Below, in pieces: positions 1 to 9,057 of a stretch of DNA of 64,000 nt (positions are counted from its first letter, which is position 1; every line of letters begins with the position of its first letter). This DNA is from Mycobacterium sp. EPa45 (GTDB taxonomy: Bacteria > Actinomycetota > Actinomycetes > Mycobacteriales > Mycobacteriaceae): positions 3,844,001-3,908,000 of the forward strand of contig NZ_CP011773.1 of the NCBI RefSeq assembly GCF_001021385.1, given 5' to 3'. A program made the position numbers and the translations under genes. The notes under the pieces are model-generated. The model was not told the DNA's origin. It made no database searches and saw only the letters and a program-made list of their open reading frames with translations.

Positions 1-168
1 TCCCAGGAGTCGATCCAGATGCACGGCGGTATCGGCGTCACCGCGGAATACCCGGTGGCCCACTACGCCGCACGACTGACCGCGATCGACCAGACCCTGG
101 GATCGGCCACCGATCAGCTGCGCTTCCTGAGCTCGCAGGTGGGCAACTACGGCGCCGTCGCGTTGTAA
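1..168 (+). CDS. Acyl-CoA dehydrogenase, C-terminal end only
   Basis: Only the last 55 codons are inside the window; the gene enters from the left edge and stops at TAA 166-168. The readable residues contain the QMHGGIGVTAEYP stretch typical of the C-terminal helical domain of acyl-CoA dehydrogenases, in which this Gly-rich segment contributes to FAD and substrate binding. Such enzymes introduce the alpha,beta double bond into acyl-CoA thioesters and pass electrons to ETF. Substrate preference cannot be judged from this fragment. It converges on the SDR gene, whose stop lies 12 bases downstream. Confidence 0.85.
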   Translation, partial: SQESIQMHGGIGVTAEYPVAHYAARLTAIDQTLGSATDQLRFLSSQVGNYGAVAL

Positions 169-179
169 GACGCCGTAGG

Positions 180-1058
180 TCAGGGACTTTCCAGCTCCTC
201 CAACCGGGAACTGGTCGAGCGGCCGAGCGCGGCCACCTCCGCATCCATCTTGGGCAGGATGCGAGGAACCAGCGCCGCGATCGGCTTCTCTCCCAACGGC
301 GTTGACAACAGCGGCTTCAACCAGCGGAACGCGCTCACCCAGCCGGGCACGTTGATCTGACGCTTGCGTTCCTCGATGCCCTTGACGAACGCCTCGCCGC
401 ATTTGTCCACGCTCGTCGTGTTGCCCAGCGGTTTGGGCACCCGCGAGAGCATCTCCTTGAAGCTGGCGAGGTCGTTCTTGGCGTCCTGCACCATCGGGGT
501 GTCTATCCACGACATGTGCGCCGAGCCGACGTCGACGCCCTGGTGCGCCACCTCCAGACGCAGGGTGTTGGCGAAGTGCTCGACGCCGGCTTTGGCGGCG
601 TGATACGGCGCGAGTCCGGGCGAAGCGGCGTAGGCCGCGAATGACGAGACGATCAGCACGTAACCGCGACGGGAGATGATCGACGGCAACGTGGCGCGGA
701 CTGTGTGGAAAACGCCGAGAACATTGATGTCGAGCAGGCGCTTGAATGCTTCCGGATCGACCTGCAGTACCGACCCGTATGTCGCGATGCCCGCGTTGGC
801 CACCACGACGTCGATACCGCCGAACCTTTCGGCGGCCTGGTCGGCCACCGCCTGCATAGCCGCCAGGTCGCGCACATCGGCGACGGCGGTGAGCACGTGG
901 TCGGTACCGAGTTCGGCGGCAAGTTCAGCCAGTGGCTCGGCGTCGATATCGGTCAGGACGAGTTTGGCATTCTTGCGCCGCAGCCGGCGCGCCACATCGG
1001 CGCCGACCCCGCGGGCAGCCCCGGTGATGAAGACGACTTTGTCGTTGACGGAACCCAT
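180..1058 (-). CDS. Short-chain dehydrogenase/reductase (Rv2129c-like)
   Basis: A 292-residue classical SDR that would oxidise or reduce an unidentified alcohol/ketone with NAD(P). Visible motifs are the cofactor-binding TGAARGVG at residues 12-19, NAG at 88-90, and the catalytic Ser138/139, Tyr152 and Lys156 (YHAAK). About 45 residues after the Rossmann core form an extra C-terminal segment, common in mycobacterial SDRs of this type. The ATG at 1058 is chosen because the open frame further upstream is arginine-rich shadow sequence running into mshC. It lies 17 bases downstream of mshC, so the two are probably co-transcribed, although SDR activity is not a known step in mycothiol synthesis. 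Confidence 0.88.
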   Translation of the reverse strand: MGSVNDKVVFITGAARGVGADVARRLRRKNAKLVLTDIDAEPLAELAAELGTDHVLTAVADVRDLAAMQAVADQAAERFGGIDVVVANAGIATYGSVLQVDPEAFKRLLDINVLGVFHTVRATLPSIISRRGYVLIVSSFAAYAASPGLAPYHAAKAGVEHFANTLRLEVAHQGVDVGSAHMSWIDTPMVQDAKNDLASFKEMLSRVPKPLGNTTSVDKCGEAFVKGIEERKRQINVPGWVSAFRWLKPLLSTPLGEKPIAALVPRILPKMDAEVAALGRSTSSRLEELESP

Positions 1059-1075
1059 GGCCGTCAAAAGTACAC

Positions 1076-2314
1076 CTAGAGCGGCACACCCAACAGCGCG
1101 TCGACCGCGGCCGCGACCGCGGCGGGCGCCGCGTCGTCGTGGCCGCCGTACTCCAACGCGTCGGTGACCCAACCATCAACGGCAGCAAGCGCTTTGGGGG
1201 TGTCCAGGTCGTCGGCCAGGTACTGGCGCAGCCGGCCGATGACGTCGCCGGCATCCGGACCGGCGGGTAGTGCGACGGCGCCGCGCCACCGATGTAGCCG
1301 GGTGCTGGCCTCGTCGAGCACCGCGGCGCTCCACGACCGGTCGCTGCGATAGTGCCCGGCGAGCAGGCCGAGCCGGATGGCGGCCGGATCCACACCCTGC
1401 TCACGCAGCCGGGACACCAAAACCAGATTGCCCCGGCTCTTGGACATCTTGTGCCCGTCCCAGCCGATCATCCCCGCGTGCACGTAGTGCCGCGCGAACC
1501 TACGCTCCCCCACCACACATTCGGCATGGGCGGCAGAGAACTCGTGATGCGGAAAGATCAGGTCGCTGCCGCCGCCTTGCACGTCGAAACCAAAGCCGAT
1601 GCGATTCAAGGCAATCGCCGCACATTCGACATGCCACCCGGGCCGCCCAGGTCCGAACGGCGCGGGCCAGCTGGGCTCGTCGGGCCGGGCGGCCCGCCAC
1701 AGCAGTGCGTCGAGCGGATCGGCCTTGCCGGGCCGATCCGGGTCGCCACCGCGCTCGGCGAACAGCCGCGTCATCGTGTCGTGGTCGTAGCCCGACTCGT
1801 AGCCGAACTGGGTGGTCGCGTCGGCGCGGTAGTAGATGTCGGGGTACTCGGCGTCGTCGACCACATAGGCAGCCCCGGACGCCAGCATCTTCTCAACCAG
1901 CTCGACGACCTCGCCGATGGTGTCGGTGGCGGCGACATAGTCGTGCGGCGGCAGCACCCGCAAGGCCGTCATGTCCTCGCGGAACAGCTGGATCTCCCTG
2001 GCGCCCAGTTCGCGCCAGTCGACCCCGTCCCGGTTGGCCCGCTCGAACAGCGGGTCGTCGACGTCGGTGATGTTCTGCACGTAGTGCACCCGATGTCCGC
2101 CGTCCAGCCAGATCCGGTACACGAGATCGAATGCCAGGTAGGTCGCGGCATGGCCCAGGTGCGTCGCGTCGTACGGCGTGATGCCACAGACGTACATCGT
2201 CGCGGTGTCCCCCGGCGACGTCGGGCGGACCTGACGGTCGGCGGTGTCATACAACCGCAGGGCGGGCCCACGGCCGGGCAGCTGCGGGATGTCGACGGCC
2301 GGCCAGGACTGCAT
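1076..2314 (-). CDS. mshC: Cysteine:GlcN-Ins ligase of mycothiol synthesis
   Basis: A 412-residue ligase that joins cysteine, activated with ATP, to the amino group of glucosaminyl-inositol, the penultimate stage of mycothiol synthesis in the cytoplasm. It has the class I cysteinyl-tRNA synthetase fold without the anticodon domain. Zinc ligands are consistent with Cys43, Cys231 and the HH at 256-257; the HIGH-like motif is HLGH at 52-55 and KMSKS is at 289-293. The length matches the mycobacterial family (about 414). The ATG at 2314 fits the family N-terminus (MQSW); an in-frame extension to 2431 would run back into cysQ. It lies downstream of cysQ, so thiol and sulfur-assimilation functions sit side by side. 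Confidence 0.96.
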   Translation of the reverse strand: MQSWPAVDIPQLPGRGPALRLYDTADRQVRPTSPGDTATMYVCGITPYDATHLGHAATYLAFDLVYRIWLDGGHRVHYVQNITDVDDPLFERANRDGVDWRELGAREIQLFREDMTALRVLPPHDYVAATDTIGEVVELVEKMLASGAAYVVDDAEYPDIYYRADATTQFGYESGYDHDTMTRLFAERGGDPDRPGKADPLDALLWRAARPDEPSWPAPFGPGRPGWHVECAAIALNRIGFGFDVQGGGSDLIFPHHEFSAAHAECVVGERRFARHYVHAGMIGWDGHKMSKSRGNLVLVSRLREQGVDPAAIRLGLLAGHYRSDRSWSAAVLDEASTRLHRWRGAVALPAGPDAGDVIGRLRQYLADDLDTPKALAAVDGWVTDALEYGGHDDAAPAAVAAAVDALLGVPL

Positions 2315-2415
2315 GGCCTCGACTCTAAGGGTTTCGCTGTTCACGGCGCTCTCAGGTGGTGTGGTGACCGGGACTCTGTCGAAGACACTGACAACGAAAG
2401 TTCCGGTTTGATTCC

Positions 2416-3177
2416 CTAGCTCGCCAGCCACATGGCATCAAGCAGCAGATCGGCCACCTCGGACCGGCACATCAACAGGTCGGGCAGGTACGGGTCGGGC
2501 TGGTTGTAGCGCAGCGGCGACCCGTCGATCCGGGTGGCGTGCAGACCCGCGGCCTGCACCACCCCGGCCGGGGCGGCCGAGTCCCACTCCCACTGGCCGC
2601 CGGCGTGGATGTAGGCGTCGGCGTCGCCGCGCACCACTGCCATCGCCTTGGCGCCGGCCGACCCGATCCGGAGGAACTCGATGTCGAGGCGATCCCGCAG
2701 CCGCCACAGCACTGCGGGCGGCCGATTGGAACTTGCCGTGATGCGGATCGGTCCGGGTGGCGCCGGCGGAGGGGCGGTGACGGTGTCCGACCGATGCACC
2801 TCGCCTATCGCAGGCAGCGCGACGGCGGCGTCGGTGATTCTGCCGTCGGGTCCACCGGTGCGCTGCCACAACGCGACGTGGACGGCCCAGTCCGCCCGGC
2901 GCGGCATCGAGAACTCGCGGGTGCCGTCCAGCGGGTCGATGATCCACACCCGGTCGGCCTGGAGTCGCTTCAGGTCGTCGTAGGCCTCTTCGGAGAGCAC
3001 GGCGTCATCGGGCCGCTCGGCGCGCAGCCGGCGCAGGATCAGAGCATTGGCGCGCACGTCGCCGGCATCGCCCAGGGCCGGCGGGAAATTGAACCCGACC
3101 TCGTCACGCACCGACAGCAGCAGCCGGCCGGCCTCCTCGGCGAGGTCGGCAGCCAGCGCGGCGTCGGTCATGCTCAT
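2416..3177 (-). CDS. cysQ: 3'(2'),5'-bisphosphate nucleotidase / inositol-phosphatase family protein
   Basis: A 253-residue member of the Li-sensitive, Mg-dependent phosphatase superfamily. Metal ligands are visible as EE at 63-64 and DPLDGT at 81-86, with the second signature [12 protein letters not shown] near the C-terminus. The M. tuberculosis counterpart (Rv2131c, CysQ) removes the 3' phosphate of PAP/PAPS and can also act on inositol and fructose bisphosphates, so it may protect sulfate assimilation from PAP. The start is ATG 3177 with ATG 3171 as an alternative; a GAGGAAG ribosome-binding site lies at 3191-3197. It is 18 bases downstream of the kinase-like gene, suggesting one transcript. 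Confidence 0.9.
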   Translation of the reverse strand: MSMTDAALAADLAEEAGRLLLSVRDEVGFNFPPALGDAGDVRANALILRRLRAERPDDAVLSEEAYDDLKRLQADRVWIIDPLDGTREFSMPRRADWAVHVALWQRTGGPDGRITDAAVALPAIGEVHRSDTVTAPPPAPPGPIRITASSNRPPAVLWRLRDRLDIEFLRIGSAGAKAMAVVRGDADAYIHAGGQWEWDSAAPAGVVQAAGLHATRIDGSPLRYNQPDPYLPDLLMCRSEVADLLLDAMWLAS

Positions 3178-3195
3178 CAGGTCAGTATCACTTCC

Positions 3196-4014
3196 TCAGA
3201 AGGCCGGCCAGGGAATCGGCCGGTGGCGGTCAGGGCCCGGCATGACGGGCTCGGCCAGCAGCGTCCGGACCCGCCGCCGCAACGCCGCGACCTCGGCCGG
3301 GGTGATGTGTTCGCGCAGCTGGTCGGCGAGCGGGCCGGCCAGCTCCTCACCGAGGTCGGCGACCGACTCCAGCGTCTCGTCGTCGATCGGCTTGCCGGCC
3401 CAGCCCCACAGCACGGTGCGGAGCTTGTCCTGGACGTGCAGCGACACCCCATGATCGACGCCGTACACCCGGCCGTCGACGCCGGCCAGAATGTGCCCGC
3501 CCTTTCGGTCGGCGTTGTTGACGATCACGTCGAAAACCGCCATCCGGTGCAGTCGCTGATCGTCGGCGTGCACCAGAGTGACATCGTTGCCCGCGTAGTC
3601 GTAGGCGCGCAGCACGGAAAGGTAGCCCGGCGGAATGGATCCCGGTGGGCAGATGTCGACGAGGTCGGGCCCTTCGGGTTCGCTGTCGCCGCTGTCGCCG
3701 GGTTGGTCGACCCATAGCTGCAGCATCCCGGGGCCGGCCGGACCGTCACGAATGATGGTGTACGGCACGATGTTCCAGTCCAATGCCGTCGAGACCAGAT
3801 ACGCGCCCAACTCCCGGCCGGCCAGGGTGCCGTCGGGGAAATCCCACAGCGGTTGCTCACCGGCGACCGGTTTGTAGACGCAGTGCACGGTGTGATCAGA
3901 CCAGGTGGATTCACACAGGAAGGTGGCGTTACTCGCCGAGCGGATCCGCCCGAGGATGGTCAGCTCGCCGCAGCGCAGCGCATCGCGGGCCGAGGCCTCG
4001 TCGGCGTTGGTCAC
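3196..4014 (-). CDS. SCO1664-family protein, PI3/4-kinase-like fold
   Basis: A 272-residue protein of the actinobacterial SCO1664 family, which has distant similarity to phosphatidylinositol 3/4-kinases. Features expected of an active atypical kinase are visible: Lys48 in CVYKP (possible ATP-binding lysine), a catalytic-loop-like FDVIVNNADRKGGHIL at 161-176 with Asp162, Asn167, Asp169 and Arg170, and a metal-binding-like VDHG at 186-189. Its substrate is unknown. The GTG start at 4014 overlaps the stop of the upstream DUF3090 gene by four bases (GTGA), so the two are translationally coupled. With the phosphomutase at 4701-5393 it forms a conserved trio (see findings). Function beyond the fold is inference. 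Confidence 0.8.
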   Translation of the reverse strand: MTNADEASARDALRCGELTILGRIRSASNATFLCESTWSDHTVHCVYKPVAGEQPLWDFPDGTLAGRELGAYLVSTALDWNIVPYTIIRDGPAGPGMLQLWVDQPGDSGDSEPEGPDLVDICPPGSIPPGYLSVLRAYDYAGNDVTLVHADDQRLHRMAVFDVIVNNADRKGGHILAGVDGRVYGVDHGVSLHVQDKLRTVLWGWAGKPIDDETLESVADLGEELAGPLADQLREHITPAEVAALRRRVRTLLAEPVMPGPDRHRPIPWPAF

Positions 4015-4595
4015 GAGTCGAGATCGTCGTCGGTCTCGCCGAGGGCGCCACGCCGATATCCGTTGGTGCGCACGCAGATGTGCCCCTCCGGGTCGAGCGG
4101 CTCGTCGCAGAGCGGGCACGGCGGACGTCCGGCGGAGATGACCCGGGTCGAGCGGGAGGCGAATTGCCGGGCCGACTCGGGCGTGAGGAAAACCCGCACC
4201 GCGTCGGGACCCTCCTCGGCGTCGTCGAGCACCACCGAGGCGTCGAACTCGGTTTCGGAGACGGCGAGCAGTTCGACGACGACGGTCTGCGCCTCGGAGT
4301 CCCACCCGAGGCCCATCGTGCCGACCCGGAACTCGGCGTCCACCGGGGTGATCAGCGGGCTGAGGTCCTCGACATCGGTCTCCGGTGGCAGCGGCGTGCC
4401 GAACCGGCGGTTGATCTCGACCAGCAGCGCCCCGATGCGTTCGGCCAACACCGCGACCTGTTGTTTTTCCAGGATGACGGAGACGACCCGGCTGTCGTGA
4501 ACTGCCTGCAGATAGAAAGTCCGGTTTCCGGGCTGCCCAACGGTCCCGGCGACGAATCGGTCGGGTGTGCGGAAGACGTGAATTGCGCGGGCCAT
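4011..4595 (-). CDS. DUF3090 protein with C-terminal zinc-ribbon motif
   Basis: A 194-residue protein of unknown function (DUF3090, actinobacterial). The first ~150 residues have no motif I recognise. The C-terminal part has CPLC at 160-163 and HIC at 172-174, together a CxxC...HxC arrangement that could bind one zinc. The ATG at 4595 is the only reasonable start and gives the family length. Its stop overlaps the start of the kinase-like gene, so the products are probably made in fixed ratio. In my knowledge of actinobacterial genomes this gene always travels with the kinase-like and phosphomutase genes, which suggests one pathway or complex. Confidence 0.8.
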   Translation of the reverse strand: MARAIHVFRTPDRFVAGTVGQPGNRTFYLQAVHDSRVVSVILEKQQVAVLAERIGALLVEINRRFGTPLPPETDVEDLSPLITPVDAEFRVGTMGLGWDSEAQTVVVELLAVSETEFDASVVLDDAEEGPDAVRVFLTPESARQFASRSTRVISAGRPPCPLCDEPLDPEGHICVRTNGYRRGALGETDDDLDS

Positions 4596-4700
4596 GTTAT
4601 TTCCAAAATACCGGCTTCACGCAGCGGCGCTGTAATTGGACGCCGTCGAGTCGACGATGCCGCCGAGGAACGAGGCGGAGGAGAAGCGAGACTGTTGGCC

Positions 4701-5393
4701 CTAGTCCGTCGACCCGCCCACGACGGCGTCGTCGGCGGTCTTGTCATCCTCCGCCGGTGGCGGCGCACTGAGCGCGGACGCGAGTTCGGCTCCGGTGTGG
4801 TTGACATGCACCACAAATGGGCGAAACGGCGTGTAGCGAATCACACTCATCGACGCCGGATCGGCGGTGATCCGCTGGAAGCTGTCGAGATGCGAGCCGA
4901 GCGCGTCAGCGACGACCGCCTTGATCACGTCGCCGTGCGTACAGGCAACCCACAGCACGTCATGACCGTGCTCTTCGGCGAGCCTGCGGTCATGCTCGCG
5001 CACCGCGGCCACCGCGCGGGCCTGCACCTGGGCCAGGCCCTCGCCCTCGGGGAAGACGGCCGCGCTGGGCTGCTGCTGCACCACCGCCCACAGCGGCTCG
5101 TTCACCAGGTCCTTGAGCGCCCGACCGGTCCACTGGCCGTAATCCACCTCGGCGAGCCGCTCCTCGATCACCGGTTCGAGGTCGAGCTCGGCGGCCAGCG
5201 GTTCGAGGGTGAGGCGGCAGCGCAGCAGCGGGGACCGCACCAGCGCCTTGATCGGCAGGCCCTTGACCCGGTCGACGAGAGCGGCGGCCTGGGCCTGTCC
5301 CTTCTCGTCGAGTTCGACGCCCTCGGTCCTACCGGCAAGGGTGTGCGCGGTGTTGGACGTCGAGCGGCCGTGCCGCAACAGGATGACGGTCAA
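4701..5393 (-). CDS. Histidine-phosphatase (phosphoglycerate mutase-like), MSMEG_4193 family
   Basis: A 230-residue member of the histidine phosphatase superfamily. The active site looks complete: the RHG triad at 7-9 with His8 as the phosphate acceptor, Arg58 in the SPLLRCR stretch, Glu82 in LAEVDYG, and the second histidine His153 in CTHGDV. It should hydrolyse or transfer a phosphate from an unknown substrate. The start is TTG 5393, which overlaps the uppP stop (TTGA); the alternative would be a long extension inside uppP in another frame. It precedes DUF3090 by 105 bases and is the third member of the conserved trio. Similar enzymes are often misnamed phosphoglycerate mutases. Confidence 0.85.
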   Translation of the reverse strand: MTVILLRHGRSTSNTAHTLAGRTEGVELDEKGQAQAAALVDRVKGLPIKALVRSPLLRCRLTLEPLAAELDLEPVIEERLAEVDYGQWTGRALKDLVNEPLWAVVQQQPSAAVFPEGEGLAQVQARAVAAVREHDRRLAEEHGHDVLWVACTHGDVIKAVVADALGSHLDSFQRITADPASMSVIRYTPFRPFVVHVNHTGAELASALSAPPPAEDDKTADDAVVGGSTD

Positions 5394-6223
5394 CTGGCCG
5401 CCACCACACCGGCGCTCAGCAGTGCCATCACAACCAGCGCCAGCACCACCCGGTAGCCGACGAACCAGTACATCGCGTGGTTGGCGACGAAGCGCAACAG
5501 CCAGGAGATCGCCGCGTAGCCGACGACGAACGTGATGACCACCGACACCAGCAATTGCGTCCCGGTGGCGCTCATTCCCTCGGTGACCGGATGGAAGGCA
5601 TCGGGTAGTGAGAACAGACCCGAGGCCAAGACAGCCGGAATGCCAAGGAGGAAGCCGAATCTCGCTGACAGCGGACGGTCGATGCCCAGGAAGAGGCCCG
5701 CACTGATCGTCGAACCGGACCGGGACACGCCCGGCACCAGCGCCAGACACTGCGCCAAGCCGACCAGCAGGCCGTCCTTCCAGGTCAGCTGCTCGATATG
5801 GCGGGTCTGCTTGCCGAAGTACTCGGCGGCGGCGATCACGGCCGAGAACACCAGCATCGCGGTGGCGATCACCCACAGGTTGCGGACCTCGCCGCGAATC
5901 GCCTCTTTGAATGCCACACCGATCACGACGATCGGCAGCGTGCCGATGATGACGTACCAGCCCATCCGGTAGTCGATGTTGTCCCGGTGGGCCTTGACGA
6001 ACAGCCCGTTGAACCAGGCTTTGAGAATCCGCCAGATATCGCGGGCGAAGTACACCACCACCGCGGCCTCGGTGCCCAACTGGGACACCGCCGTGAACGA
6101 TGCGCCGGCATCCGCAGAGAAGAAAACGCGGGACACGATCGCCAGATGGCTCGACGACGAGATGGGCAGGAACTCGGTCAGGCCCTGAACGATCGACAAG
6201 ACGACGACCTGCAACCACGACAT
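5390..6223 (-). CDS. uppP: Undecaprenyl-diphosphatase
   Basis: A 277-residue polytopic membrane protein of the BacA/UppP family. It dephosphorylates undecaprenyl (in mycobacteria decaprenyl) diphosphate on the outer face of the membrane so that the carrier can be reused for peptidoglycan and arabinogalactan synthesis; loss usually raises bacitracin sensitivity. Visible signatures are [11 protein letters not shown] at 16-26 (catalytic Glu17 and His26) and the PGVSRSG phosphate-binding stretch. I count about seven to eight membrane spans. ATG 6223 (MSWLQ) matches the family N-terminus; an in-frame GTG at 6238 would add five residues. It overlaps the downstream phosphomutase by four bases. Confidence 0.95.
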   Translation of the reverse strand: MSWLQVVVLSIVQGLTEFLPISSSSHLAIVSRVFFSADAGASFTAVSQLGTEAAVVVYFARDIWRILKAWFNGLFVKAHRDNIDYRMGWYVIIGTLPIVVIGVAFKEAIRGEVRNLWVIATAMLVFSAVIAAAEYFGKQTRHIEQLTWKDGLLVGLAQCLALVPGVSRSGSTISAGLFLGIDRPLSARFGFLLGIPAVLASGLFSLPDAFHPVTEGMSATGTQLLVSVVITFVVGYAAISWLLRFVANHAMYWFVGYRVVLALVVMALLSAGVVAAS

Positions 6224-6269
6224 CGGCGCGACATCCACGTCGCCGACCGTACTGGATAGAGCTGGGGGC

Positions 6270-6557
6270 TCAGCGCACCGGTTGAGCGTGGGCGACCGCG
6301 TCGCGCACCGCCGCAGTGAGGCTGCGCTCGTCGTCGACGTCGAAGTCGGTCAGGCTGCGGGCCGCGGTCGCGACCACGTCCTCCTCGTGCGGCACGGGAC
6401 CGGCCAGGCGCGGGTGGTAGACCTCGACCAGAAGCTGGCCGCGGTGGACCCAGAAAGAGAAGCTGCGACCATCGCCGAGGTGACCGAAGCCGCTGGCGAA
6501 CACACCAGTGGAAATGTCTTCGATCGCGAACTCTCGCCCGTCAATGGCCAGCGTCAT
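6270..6557 (-). CDS. Small conserved mycobacterial protein (Rv2137c-like)
   Basis: A 95-residue soluble protein of unknown function, with no signal peptide, membrane span or motif that I recognise. It is acidic and contains several aromatic residues in the FSFWVH segment. The start at ATG 6557 is preceded by a weak purine-rich GGTGAG; ten more in-frame residues are possible up to 6587. It lies 46 bases upstream of uppP on the same strand and divergent from lppL. The M. tuberculosis gene at this position is longer (about 137 residues), so this could be a shortened homolog or that start may differ. Confidence 0.6.
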   Translation of the reverse strand: MTLAIDGREFAIEDISTGVFASGFGHLGDGRSFSFWVHRGQLLVEVYHPRLAGPVPHEEDVVATAARSLTDFDVDDERSLTAAVRDAVAHAQPVR

Positions 6558-6589
6558 GAGCTCACCATAACGCCAGTTACGGGACAAGA

Positions 6590-6615
6590 GAAGACAAACA
6601 CGTCGATTTGTCTTC
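6590..6615. promoter_or_regulatory. Perfect 9-bp inverted repeat in the lppL divergent region
   Basis: GAAGACAAA at 6590-6598 and TTTGTCTTC at 6607-6615 are exact reverse complements separated by eight bases. The repeat lies between the start of the small Rv2137c-like gene (6557) and lppL (6696). It could be a regulator-binding site for either gene or a hairpin in a leader. No U-tract follows, so it is not an intrinsic terminator. Confidence 0.45.
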
Positions 6616-6695
6616 CCTGCGTCCGCCTAGACTTCCCGATCGACAGGTGGCGACGACTGAGTCGCTCGATCTTGAACACAATCGGGGGCTACCCG

Positions 6696-7745
6696 TTGGC
6701 AGAAGTCGTAAACCGGACCAGCTTGCGCAGGTACACGGCCATTTTTTCGGCGTTTGCCCTGCTCACGGTCGCTAGCTCGACTGCTTGCTCATCAAATCCG
6801 CTGGCCACTGCGCCGCCGACGATCGAACCGGCCGGCCCCGCAGTGTCCCCGCCACCGGCCACTCGTCCTACTGGTGAGATCCTGCCGCTCGGCGCAAACC
6901 CGCAAGCCGCCGTTTTCGACGAACGCACCGGGTCGCTGGCAGTTCTCACGCCGGGCGCCGACGCCCAGGCCGCCGCGACGCTGACGTTGTTCAACTCCTC
7001 CGGCGTCCCCCGTGAACTCACCTTGCCCGGCTCGGCCAGCGCGCTTGCCGGCGACGGGCAGGGGTCGGCATACCTGTCCACCCGTGGTGGGTACGTCACC
7101 GTCGACCTGGCAGCAGGCACCGCGACGCCGGTGTCGATCAACGATGAGGCCGGCACCGACTTCACCGCCATCGCCCGCCGCGCCGACGGCCGGCTGGTGC
7201 TCGGCAGCGCCGACGGAACCGCCTACACCCTGGGCTCGGACAGCGCCGTGTCGGAGAAGGTGAAGATCTTCGCGCGGGTCGACGCCATGGTCACCGAGGG
7301 CAACAACGCCGTGGTCCTCGACCGCGGGCAGACCTCGGTGACCTCGCTGAACACCGAGGGCCGCACCCAGCAGTCGTTGCGCGCCGGTGAAGGCGCCACC
7401 ACCCTGGTGGCGGATCCGCAGGGGCGGGTGCTCGTCACCGACACCCGCGGTGGTCAGCTGCTGGTGTTCGGTGTCGATCCCCTGATCGAGCGGCAGGCCT
7501 ACCCAGTCCCGGAGGCGCCGTACGGGTTGGCCGGATCGCGGAATCTGACCTGGGTTTCGCAGACCGCGTCGAACATGGTTGTTGGTTACGATTTGACGAC
7601 TGGTATCCCTGTGGAAAAGGTGCGTTACCCGACCGTGCAGCAACCGAACTCGTTGGCCTTCGACGACAAGTCCGACACGCTTTACGTGGTGTCGGCGGCC
7701 GGTGCCGGGGTGCAGGTCATCCGCAACGCGGCGGGTGGCCGGTGA
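6696..7745 (+). CDS. lppL: Lipoprotein LppL, beta-propeller-like
   Basis: A 349-residue predicted lipoprotein. A basic N-terminus (R11, R12) and a hydrophobic stretch lead into the lipobox SSTAC with lipidated Cys31. A Pro/Ala/Thr-rich linker follows at about 36-60. The rest is a run of short beta-strand repeats (for example GSAYLSTRGG, GRLVLGSADG, GRVLVTDTRGG) that suggests a six- or seven-bladed propeller, as in surface YncE/NHL-like proteins. The start is taken as TTG 6696 because GGGGG at 6684-6688 gives a seven-base spacing and the signal peptide then has normal length. It overlaps the next small gene by four bases. Its ligand is unknown. Confidence 0.85.
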   Translation: MAEVVNRTSLRRYTAIFSAFALLTVASSTACSSNPLATAPPTIEPAGPAVSPPPATRPTGEILPLGANPQAAVFDERTGSLAVLTPGADAQAAATLTLFNSSGVPRELTLPGSASALAGDGQGSAYLSTRGGYVTVDLAAGTATPVSINDEAGTDFTAIARRADGRLVLGSADGTAYTLGSDSAVSEKVKIFARVDAMVTEGNNAVVLDRGQTSVTSLNTEGRTQQSLRAGEGATTLVADPQGRVLVTDTRGGQLLVFGVDPLIERQAYPVPEAPYGLAGSRNLTWVSQTASNMVVGYDLTTGIPVEKVRYPTVQQPNSLAFDDKSDTLYVVSAAGAGVQVIRNAAGGR

Positions 7746-7996
7746 GCGCTGCGCATCGCGGCGGAATGCCGGCGAGCTGGGAAGTCGAGCTGTCCGATGA
7801 CTACGAATGGATCCCCCTGCGGCTACCGCCGGACGTCACCCGCATCAGCGCGTCGACCCGACTGTCGATCGAAGCCGAGTACCGCGGCTGGGAGCTGACT
7901 CGCGTTCGCCTATATACCGACGGTAGCCGTCGAGTCCTCTTGCGGCGCAAGAAGTCTCGGTTCAACGGTCAAGCCGCCGACCAACCCGAGCTGTGA
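7742..7996 (+). CDS. Small conserved protein, DUF5703-like
   Basis: An 84-residue soluble protein, probably of the DUF5703 family that commonly sits between lppL and pyrD in mycobacteria (family name from memory). It has an acidic [11 protein letters not shown] segment, a central [17 protein letters not shown] segment and a basic [11 protein letters not shown] segment near the C-terminus. The GTG start at 7742 overlaps the lppL stop (GTGA); ATG 7766 is an alternative. Its stop overlaps the pyrD start, so the three genes form a tightly coupled operon. No function can be assigned. Confidence 0.75.
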   Translation: MSAAHRGGMPASWEVELSDDYEWIPLRLPPDVTRISASTRLSIEAEYRGWELTRVRLYTDGSRRVLLRRKKSRFNGQAADQPEL

Positions 7997-9057
7997 TGTA
8001 CGACGCGCTGCGGCGGGCATTCTTCCTGGTGCCTGCCGAACGCATTCACACATTCGTATTCAGCTCGCTGCGGGCCGCGACGGCCACCAACGCCACCCGC
8101 GAGAGGTTGCGCCGCCGGCTCGCACCCCGCGACCCGGTGCTGGCCAGCATGGTGTTCGGGGTGCGATTCCCCGGCCCGATGGGCTTGGCCGCCGGCTTCG
8201 ACAAGGACGGTCTGGGCCTGAAGACTTGGGGCGCATTGGGATTCGGTTACGCGGAGGTGGGCACGGTGACCGCGCAGCCGCAGCCGGGCAATCCACTGCC
8301 GCGGCTGTTCCGTCTCCCCGAGGACCGCGCGCTGCTCAACCGAATGGGCTTCAACAATCACGGCGCCGGACAGCTGGCGTTGCAGCTGGCCCGTTACCGG
8401 CCCGATTCACCCGTCGGGGTCAACATCGGCAAGTCGAAGGTGACCCCGCCGGAGGAAGCCGCCGACGATTACCGTGCCAGCGCACGACTACTCGGCCCGC
8501 TGGCCGACTATCTGGTGGTCAACGTCAGCTCCCCCAACACGCCCGGCCTACGCGATCTGCAAGCGGTCGAATCGCTGCGGCCCATCCTGTCGGCCGTGCT
8601 GGAAGAGACGTCGACGCCGGTCCTGGTGAAGATCGCCCCCGACCTGTCCGACGAGGACGTCGACGCCGTCGCCGATCTGGCCGTCGAGCTGGGCCTGGCC
8701 GGGATCGTTGCGACCAACACCACGATCTCGCGGGCCGGCCTGCGTACGCCCGGCGTCGACCAGCTCGGCGCCGGCGGGATCTCCGGGCCCCCCGTGGCGC
8801 GCCGGTCGCTGGAAATCCTGCGCCGGTTGTATGGCCGGGTCGGCAAGGACCTGGTGCTGATCAGTGTGGGCGGCATCGAGACGGCCGACGACGCGTGGGA
8901 ACGCATCACCGCCGGTGCGACGTTGCTGCAGGGCTACACCGGGTTCATCTATGGCGGCGGCTTGTGGGCCAAGGAGATCCACGACGGTATCGCCGCCCGA
9001 CTGCATGCCGGCGGATTTTCCTCGTTGAGTGAAGCAGTCGGGTCGGCGGCGCGTTAG
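7996..9057 (+). CDS. pyrD: Dihydroorotate dehydrogenase (quinone), class 2
   Basis: A 353-residue FMN enzyme that oxidises dihydroorotate to orotate with quinone as acceptor, the fourth step of pyrimidine synthesis at the inner face of the membrane. Class 2 is indicated by the N-terminal amphipathic helix region ([19 protein letters not shown]) and by [13 protein letters not shown] and [11 protein letters not shown]; the serine in the last motif is the usual catalytic base of class 2 enzymes. The C-terminal phosphate-binding part reads SVGGIE...GYTGFIYGG. The start is ATG 7996 (TGATG junction) or GTG 7993, one codon earlier. It converges on the PEBP gene with four bases of overlap. Confidence 0.95.
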   Translation: MYDALRRAFFLVPAERIHTFVFSSLRAATATNATRERLRRRLAPRDPVLASMVFGVRFPGPMGLAAGFDKDGLGLKTWGALGFGYAEVGTVTAQPQPGNPLPRLFRLPEDRALLNRMGFNNHGAGQLALQLARYRPDSPVGVNIGKSKVTPPEEAADDYRASARLLGPLADYLVVNVSSPNTPGLRDLQAVESLRPILSAVLEETSTPVLVKIAPDLSDEDVDAVADLAVELGLAGIVATNTTISRAGLRTPGVDQLGAGGISGPPVARRSLEILRRLYGRVGKDLVLISVGGIETADDAWERITAGATLLQGYTGFIYGGGLWAKEIHDGIAARLHAGGFSSLSEAVGSAAR

